From assembly GCA_009774395.1 (NCBI GenBank), contig VSNQ01000033.1, forward strand, positions 1 to 36,933: a DNA stretch of 36,933 nt. The letters are read 5' to 3'. Positions 33,190-36,933 of the stretch are shown piece by piece. The notes beneath the pieces are model-generated. The model did not search any database, was not told the DNA's origin, and saw only the letters and a program-made list of their open reading frames with translations. Position numbers and translations under genes: made by a program. The DNA comes from Lachnospiraceae bacterium. GTDB lineage: Bacteria > Bacillota > Clostridia > Lachnospirales > Lachnospiraceae. The stretch's first letter is position 1, and each line of letters begins with the position of its first letter.

Positions 33190-33293
33190 ATACTACATAA
33201 CGCCAGAATTTACCGTACTGCTCTGGTTAAATGTATATGGCTGGCGTTATGTAGTCAGGTTACTCAGAAATTTTAACTGTTAAGAAGTATAAA
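33190..33293 (-). repeat. Stem-loop miniature element, subfamily 1, copy B
   Basis: This copy has the perfect 15 bp stem ACTACATAACGCCAG/CTGGCGTTATGTAGT and the conserved AACAGTTAAAATTT flank. One end overlaps the last codons and the stop of the gene at 33280. Bases 32936-33189, between this copy and the lysin start, hold no gene that I can see. Confidence 0.82.
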
Positions 33294-34389
33294 CTACAGG
33301 ATATGCGCCTGCAGCACGATTCACCTCTATTACATGCGCTTTGGCTGCATCCAAAAATTGGACTAATCCTGTTGCTTCCTTATTCTGCGCTGCCAGATAC
33401 TGCGAAATGCATTGCTGTGCTTGAAATACAGGAATTGCACCTTCTCTGCTGTCCTCACCGCTAAGTCCGTCAGCAATAAACGCCTGCCACTCTGCACTGG
33501 ATTCTATTTTTCTTGTTTGAATAATATTTTTTATCTGCTGCTCTGTTACATTTCCAAGCTGTGCATACACGCCTGTATGAAAACTTGCAATACTGCCGCG
33601 GATATACTGCATTGCTGTAATCATCTGACAAAATGCATTTAAGAAAAACTGTGGATTATCTTTTATTAATTCCTGACCATCCCGCCAAACAGGACAATAA
33701 GCATATTTCATAAAGCCATAATCCGGAAGATGCCCCATTCTGCCATGCCCTAAATATACAATACTGCGATCCCGAATGGGATTTATCGGTGAGCAGGAAT
33801 AATGATTTTTCGACAAATTGTCAGGGAATATCGGATCATACATAAACGTCAGTTTTGTCCGTTTGCCACCGCTTAACTCAAAGACATCGCCCGTTGCATC
33901 ATTTATGTACTTTGCTGGTATTCCTGCAAAATAACAATGCGCCCATGTATCTGCCAAAATATGCATTGTCATACCAATTGCTGCCAAAGAACCATTTACC
34001 TTTGCATTCTCCACAATTCTCTCGACCAGTGGGCTGTCGGTCTGACACAGCCGCCGCAGCTCGATTGCCTGTATTCTATTCAGCCTAGAATCAGAAATAT
34101 GATCATCTGTATTTCCGGGAAGGAAATGGAAAGGACTCCAAATTTCACACACTTTCTTTAATTCCTGTGGGGTATATTCATGCGGATCTAACAATTGGCT
34201 GCTCATTTCCTTGTCAGATTGCACTGTTGGTACTAAACGGCTTGATTCTATCGGAATGCTTCTTAAAAGCGTTTCCGAACACTCGTCCACAAACTGTGCA
34301 TAATAGGCAATCTCCACTGCCTGCGCACGTTCATATCCTGCCAGCCTAGCAGCACAATACGTTCCATAATAATGAAAATCTAAATTCAT
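33280..34389 (-). CDS. DUF6765-like protein (metal-phospholipase-like pattern)
   Basis: The 369-residue protein begins MNLDFHYYGTYCAARLAGY, and the ATG at 34389 has GGAG 10 bp upstream. Repeated His/Asp motifs (AYYAQFVDE at about 30, and MTMHILADTWAHCYFAG at about 140) resemble the metal-binding helices of zinc phospholipase C/S1-P1-type folds and the DUF6765 family. It has no signal peptide. Its final residues VVYTS and the stop codon come from miniature element B, so the native C-terminus may have been lost. It is the first gene of the DUF2589-lysin set. Confidence 0.7.
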   Translation of the reverse strand: MNLDFHYYGTYCAARLAGYERAQAVEIAYYAQFVDECSETLLRSIPIESSRLVPTVQSDKEMSSQLLDPHEYTPQELKKVCEIWSPFHFLPGNTDDHISDSRLNRIQAIELRRLCQTDSPLVERIVENAKVNGSLAAIGMTMHILADTWAHCYFAGIPAKYINDATGDVFELSGGKRTKLTFMYDPIFPDNLSKNHYSCSPINPIRDRSIVYLGHGRMGHLPDYGFMKYAYCPVWRDGQELIKDNPQFFLNAFCQMITAMQYIRGSIASFHTGVYAQLGNVTEQQIKNIIQTRKIESSAEWQAFIADGLSGEDSREGAIPVFQAQQCISQYLAAQNKEATGLVQFLDAAKAHVIEVNRAAGAYPVVYTS

Positions 34390-34419
34390 TCTAACCACAC
34401 TCCTTTTCGTTATTTGATT

Positions 34420-34524
34420 TTATACTACATAACGCCAGAATTTACCGTATTGCATTGGTTAAATGTATATGGCTGGCGTTATGTAGTCAGGTTACTTGAA
34501 AATTTTAACTGTTAAACAGTATAA
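34420..34524 (-). repeat. Stem-loop miniature element, subfamily 1, copy C
   Basis: The 105 bp copy has ends TTATACTAC and CAGTATAA and the perfect 15 bp stem ACTACATAACGCCAG/CTGGCGTTATGTAGT. It lies 30 bp upstream of the DUF6765 start and would form its leader or block its promoter. Confidence 0.85.
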
Positions 34525-34551
34525 TTTGTTTCCAAGATATCCGTCTTTATC

Positions 34552-34568
34552 CATAATACGATATTATG
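34552..34568. promoter_or_regulatory. Palindromic site 1 (CATAATA-CGA-TATTATG)
   Basis: A perfect 7+3+7 palindrome, followed by TTGA. Its exact reverse complement with the same TTGA suffix occurs at 34797-34813. It resembles a paired operator or recombination site upstream of the DUF6765 gene. Confidence 0.55.
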
Positions 34569-34612
34569 TTGATACTACTTTGCTGTATTTAAAGCACATC
34601 CAATGCTGCTTT

Positions 34613-34681
34613 TCTAAAGAATTGTTCAAAAATTACTTATGACAATTACTTGTCACAAATAATTTCTGAACAGTTCCTAAA
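34613..34681. repeat. Short copy of the GGAACTGTT miniature element (copy 2)
   Basis: It shares AAATTACT, ATGACAATTACTTGTC and TTCTGAACAGTTCCTAA with the element at 8226-8345 but lacks the 46 bp between the two ACTTGTC repeats of that copy. The left end is degenerate. Confidence 0.6.
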
Positions 34682-34695
34682 GCTTCAAAAAAGCA

Positions 34696-34726
34696 CAAAA
34701 AAGACAGCCCCAACAAAACAGGGCTG
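34696..34726 (-). terminator. Rho-independent terminator
   Basis: CAGCCC and GGGCTG (34705-34710, 34721-34726) form a 6 bp stem with a 10-base loop. On the minus strand TCTTTTTT follows. It lies about 230 bp beyond the recombinase stop. Confidence 0.65.
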
Positions 34727-34770
34727 CCCTCCGGTATCGTGATTCTATTTCAAATATTTTTTTATTTTTT

Positions 34771-34813
34771 TGTCAATAAGATATTGACATTTTACGCATA
34801 ATATCGTATTATG
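34771..34813 (+). promoter_or_regulatory. Twin palindromes over a plus-strand promoter-like sequence
   Basis: TGTCAATA-AGA-TATTGACA (34771-34789) and CATAATA-TCG-TATTATG (34797-34813) are both perfect palindromes. TTGACA (34784-34789) and TATTAT (34807-34812) are 17 bp apart, so the sites cover the -35 and -10 of a possible promoter reading into the recombinase antisense strand. No plus-strand gene follows. Confidence 0.45.
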
Positions 34814-34959
34814 TTGAGTTTTACCTTTCTGTCTAAGAATGACTCAAGAATTATTGAACCATTCCATACTGCAAAAACAGTTTCTATTTACCACATATTC
34901 AAATCTTTATGTGTCCACTGTTATTTCCAACAGTGCGGCTTATCCGTAAAATGATTATC

Positions 34960-35781
34960 TTAAAACTTGAGCTCGTCCATTCTCTTACGCCGTTCCTCTG
35001 CCGTAGTTCTTGTATAGATTCTCGTTGTTTCCAGACTAGAATGCCCTAAAATATCTGCCAGTTCCGATAAATCAGAATACTGCCGCAAATATGTTATCGC
35101 AAACAAATGCCGAAAGCTGTGCGGATGCACTTTTTCTTTCGGGATACCTTCCATATCTGCTATATGCACCAGCATTTTGTAGACAGCGCTCCTACAAATC
35201 GGTCTGCTGCCAGTACCGCGGAAAATCACGCCAGATACAATCCCCTCTTGTTTGCAATAATCTCGAAGTTCAGCAATTAATCTGTCTGGAAGGTATATCT
35301 CTCTTGTTTTTCCTTTGCTGCATATGGTAAATTTCCCCGCCGAAAGTGCTTCTATCGTGCATCCGGAAAGCTCGCTCACGCGAATTCCCGTTGATGCCAA
35401 CGTCCTCATAATACAATAGTATTTCTTCTTGCCGTACTCCTTCGCATATGTAAGCATTCTTTGGTACTCCTTTGGACTAATAATATTATCCGGACATTGT
35501 TTCTTCTGTATTCTTGCCGTCTTAATACAACAGTCTTGCAATCCTGCATACTGTAGATAGCTGTTCACTGCCGTAATATACAAATTTGTGCTGGCAGGGC
35601 TTTTTCCGTCCGCCAGCAATTTTTGCTTATAGGTTATGGTTTCCTTTTTTGTAACATGCCGTCCCCCCATGAATTCCAAAAACAACTCTGCCTGTTTGAT
35701 ATAGACCTTTTTGGTGTTTTCAGCCAGTTCTTTTTGGAATAAGTACTCCGCATACGTCTCCTGTCCTATTTCTTTATTCAT
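34960..35781 (-). CDS. Tyrosine recombinase (XerC/D-like integrase)
   Basis: The 273-residue recombinase has an N-terminal SAM-like core-binding domain (about 10-80; ENTKKVYIKQAELFLEF) and a catalytic domain. The catalytic residues are Arg-134 (TGIRVSEL), Lys near 157 (CSKGKTREIYL), His-221 and Arg-224 (HPHSFRHLF), His-247 (LGHSS) and the nucleophile Tyr-256 (RIYTR). All are present. GGAGG lies 8 bp before the ATG. The compact size and motif spacing suit a chromosomal Xer-like or invertase-type recombinase rather than a long phage integrase. Paired palindromes lie about 150-400 bp downstream of its stop. Confidence 0.92.
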   Translation of the reverse strand: MNKEIGQETYAEYLFQKELAENTKKVYIKQAELFLEFMGGRHVTKKETITYKQKLLADGKSPASTNLYITAVNSYLQYAGLQDCCIKTARIQKKQCPDNIISPKEYQRMLTYAKEYGKKKYYCIMRTLASTGIRVSELSGCTIEALSAGKFTICSKGKTREIYLPDRLIAELRDYCKQEGIVSGVIFRGTGSRPICRSAVYKMLVHIADMEGIPKEKVHPHSFRHLFAITYLRQYSDLSELADILGHSSLETTRIYTRTTAEERRKRMDELKF

Positions 35782-35871
35782 TCCTTTTACCTCCGTTGCT
35801 GGTAAAAGAAACTGTTTTCCTACAGTAGAGCGAAATCTGTGAGGATACCGGCGTGTAAAATAATTCCAATA

Positions 35872-36795
35872 CTATTCTTTTCGTTTTATAATAATATTTT
35901 GTAGACTACTGCTATTTGCATTTGTAATTGCTTCTTTCACAAGATATTTCTCATATTCCCAATTATAATTATCTTTCTTTAATAAACCAAATAACCAATT
36001 CCGAAATACTACATGAATAAACAAATCTATGCTATTAACAATTCTATCACATATATTTCCATGCTCTCGAACCATTAATATTCTATTCCTCACTGCATAG
36101 TACTCTCTCCAATCGTACCGCCTTTTCCCACTTAACTGAGGAGGATTTGTTCTGTGCGTTAGCTTTGCTTCCGTCACATTCAAAAACAATGTATGCTTTT
36201 TTATACGCAAAGAATATTCCGCATCATCCTGCCAAATAAAATATTCTGCATGGGGCACACCCACCAGCCGAATAATCTCCATATCTACAAGCATACCGCA
36301 AAAAGAAGCTGCATCACAAGCAAAATATGGCTTATTGTATGCGTCAACTTCAATAGGTTTTTGCAACAACCCTATCCGTGAAAAATTCTTTCTATGAGAA
36401 GTATCAATTTTACCATTTGACCATACAGTGCCTGCAAATGCCCTATATTGTGGGTTATTCTGTCTTGCATATAATATCTGTTGCATATAATCCTCAGAAA
36501 GCATTGCATCATCATCTATTAGTAACACACAGTCCACACACTTATTTATAACAGCCTCAATCCCTTTCGCAAATCCACCTGCACCACCAATATTCTTTGA
36601 AAGATTGATTATTATATATCGACTGTCCCTTGCTGGCAATCCTTCAATATATTCGTAAGTACCATCTGTAGACGCATTATTTACAATAAGTATAATCTCT
36701 GGTGGTATGGTCTGCGCATTCACTTTTTCAATACATTCCCGCAATAAATGCTCACGGTTATATGTTGTAATTACAATTGCATACTTTGTATTCAT
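35872..36795 (-). CDS. GT2 family glycosyltransferase (GlfT2/rhamnosyltransferase-like)
   Basis: This 307-residue cytoplasmic GT-A enzyme probably builds surface polysaccharide. Motifs are VITTYNREHLLREC (about 8-21), NNASTDGT (about 39-46), the metal-binding LLIDDDA (about 91-97), the acceptor-site loop IWQDDAEYSLRI (about 215-226, containing the catalytic Asp), and the conserved His in LTHRTNPPQ. The overall pattern is close to the galactofuranosyl/rhamnosyl transferases with W-Q-D-D-x-E. The upstream gene ends 4 bp before its start, which makes this part of a polysaccharide operon extending beyond the window. Confidence 0.92.
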   Translation of the reverse strand: MNTKYAIVITTYNREHLLRECIEKVNAQTIPPEIILIVNNASTDGTYEYIEGLPARDSRYIIINLSKNIGGAGGFAKGIEAVINKCVDCVLLIDDDAMLSEDYMQQILYARQNNPQYRAFAGTVWSNGKIDTSHRKNFSRIGLLQKPIEVDAYNKPYFACDAASFCGMLVDMEIIRLVGVPHAEYFIWQDDAEYSLRIKKHTLFLNVTEAKLTHRTNPPQLSGKRRYDWREYYAVRNRILMVREHGNICDRIVNSIDLFIHVVFRNWLFGLLKKDNYNWEYEKYLVKEAITNANSSSLQNIIIKRKE

Positions 36796-36799
36796 TATT

Positions 36800-36933
36800 T
36801 TATCCCTTCATTTTTCGTTCTAACCTTTCCATTAAAGGGTTCTTTTCAACCCAATAACGAATACAATTAATATACTTATTAAAAACATAAGAACAAATAA
36901 AAAATTTTTTCCTAACTAATTGTATAATAATAC
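36800..36933 (-). CDS. C-terminal end of an upstream gene (partial)
   Basis: In the frame stopping at 36800 the last 43 residues read IIIQLVRKKFFICSYVFNKY, then INCIRYWVEKNPLMERLERK and MKG. The frame is open to the window edge. It ends 4 bp before the GT2 start, so both belong to one operon. It may be another glycosyltransferase, by position only. Confidence 0.6.
   Translation of the reverse strand, partial: IIIQLVRKKFFICSYVFNKYINCIRYWVEKNPLMERLERKMKG

Noticed and set aside
19695..34524. Recurring short palindromic units considered as a CRISPR array
   Set aside because: Units are kilobases apart, about 100 bp long, with no regular spacers and no cas genes.
34916..34935. CACTGTT-ATTTCC-AACAGTG hairpin after the recombinase considered as a terminator
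   Set aside because: There is no T-run on the minus strand after it; the better candidate is at 34696-34726.
28382..35781. Lysin and recombinase considered as a prophage
   Set aside because: No capsid, portal, terminase, tail or holin gene is visible, and the recombinase is short and Xer-like.
1..36933. tRNA or rRNA genes
   Set aside because: No cloverleaf with a TTC loop and acceptor pairing, and no rRNA-like sequence, was noticed in the intergenic gaps.

Overview
The window looks like chromosome from a low-GC anaerobic Firmicute, most likely a Lachnospiraceae-type Clostridium relative. The evidence is AT-rich sequence with GGAGG-type ribosome sites, a PerR/Fur regulator next to a rubredoxin-first ('reverse') rubrerythrin, an ApbE plus Gx-transporter pair, type II lanthipeptide genes, and many short inverted-repeat elements. 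Almost everything is on the minus strand; only perR-rbr and one nuclease relic read on the plus strand.

Layout. 0.15-4.8 kb: an ABC export operon (ATPase, 12-TM-type permease, propeller-like lipoprotein) with the relic of a small exported peptide upstream. 4.8-5.7 kb: a decayed Rpn/PD-(D/E)XK nuclease and two nested miniature elements. 5.7-8.2 kb: an FtsX/MacB-type ABC pair. 8.4-10.3 kb: a two-gene Septu-like defence system (PtuB HNH nuclease, PtuA ATPase). 10.4-12.75 kb: Gx transporter, ApbE flavin transferase, a Nudix hydrolase and a 40-residue ORF. 12.8-17 kb: a decaying lanthipeptide locus in which LanM is a pseudogene and the sensor is truncated, while the BcrAB-type immunity exporter is intact. 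17-20.6 kb: small uncharacterised envelope and adaptor-like genes and an RluA-type pseudouridine synthase. 20.65-22.6 kb: an OmpR-type response regulator and its histidine kinase. 22.9-24.1 kb: the peroxide-response unit perR-rbr, with a consensus promoter overlapped by a PerR/Fur-like box.

The most unusual part is 24.1-34.4 kb. In transcription order it encodes a DUF6765-like protein, a signal-less amidase-lysozyme fusion, a DUF2589 protein, a coupled basic protein, a second DUF2589 protein, a 92-residue orphan, a STAS anti-anti-sigma-type protein, a GNAT-like protein, and an 884-residue membrane sensor that fuses a PP2C phosphatase to an RsbW-like ATPase. I read this as a candidate undescribed module: an envelope- or particle-associated DUF2589/lysin system coupled to a partner-switching circuit. 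34.4-36.9 kb has paired palindromes, a tyrosine recombinase, a GT2 glycosyltransferase and the tail of an upstream gene.

A second theme is miniature elements. Five copies of a roughly 95-107 bp element fall into two subfamilies that share a flank but carry different self-complementary stems. Two copies of a 98-99 bp TIR element each lie in a nested insertion. One 209 bp composite has perfect 12 bp TIRs and an 8 bp target duplication. Two copies of a GGAACTGTT element differ by a 46 bp segment.
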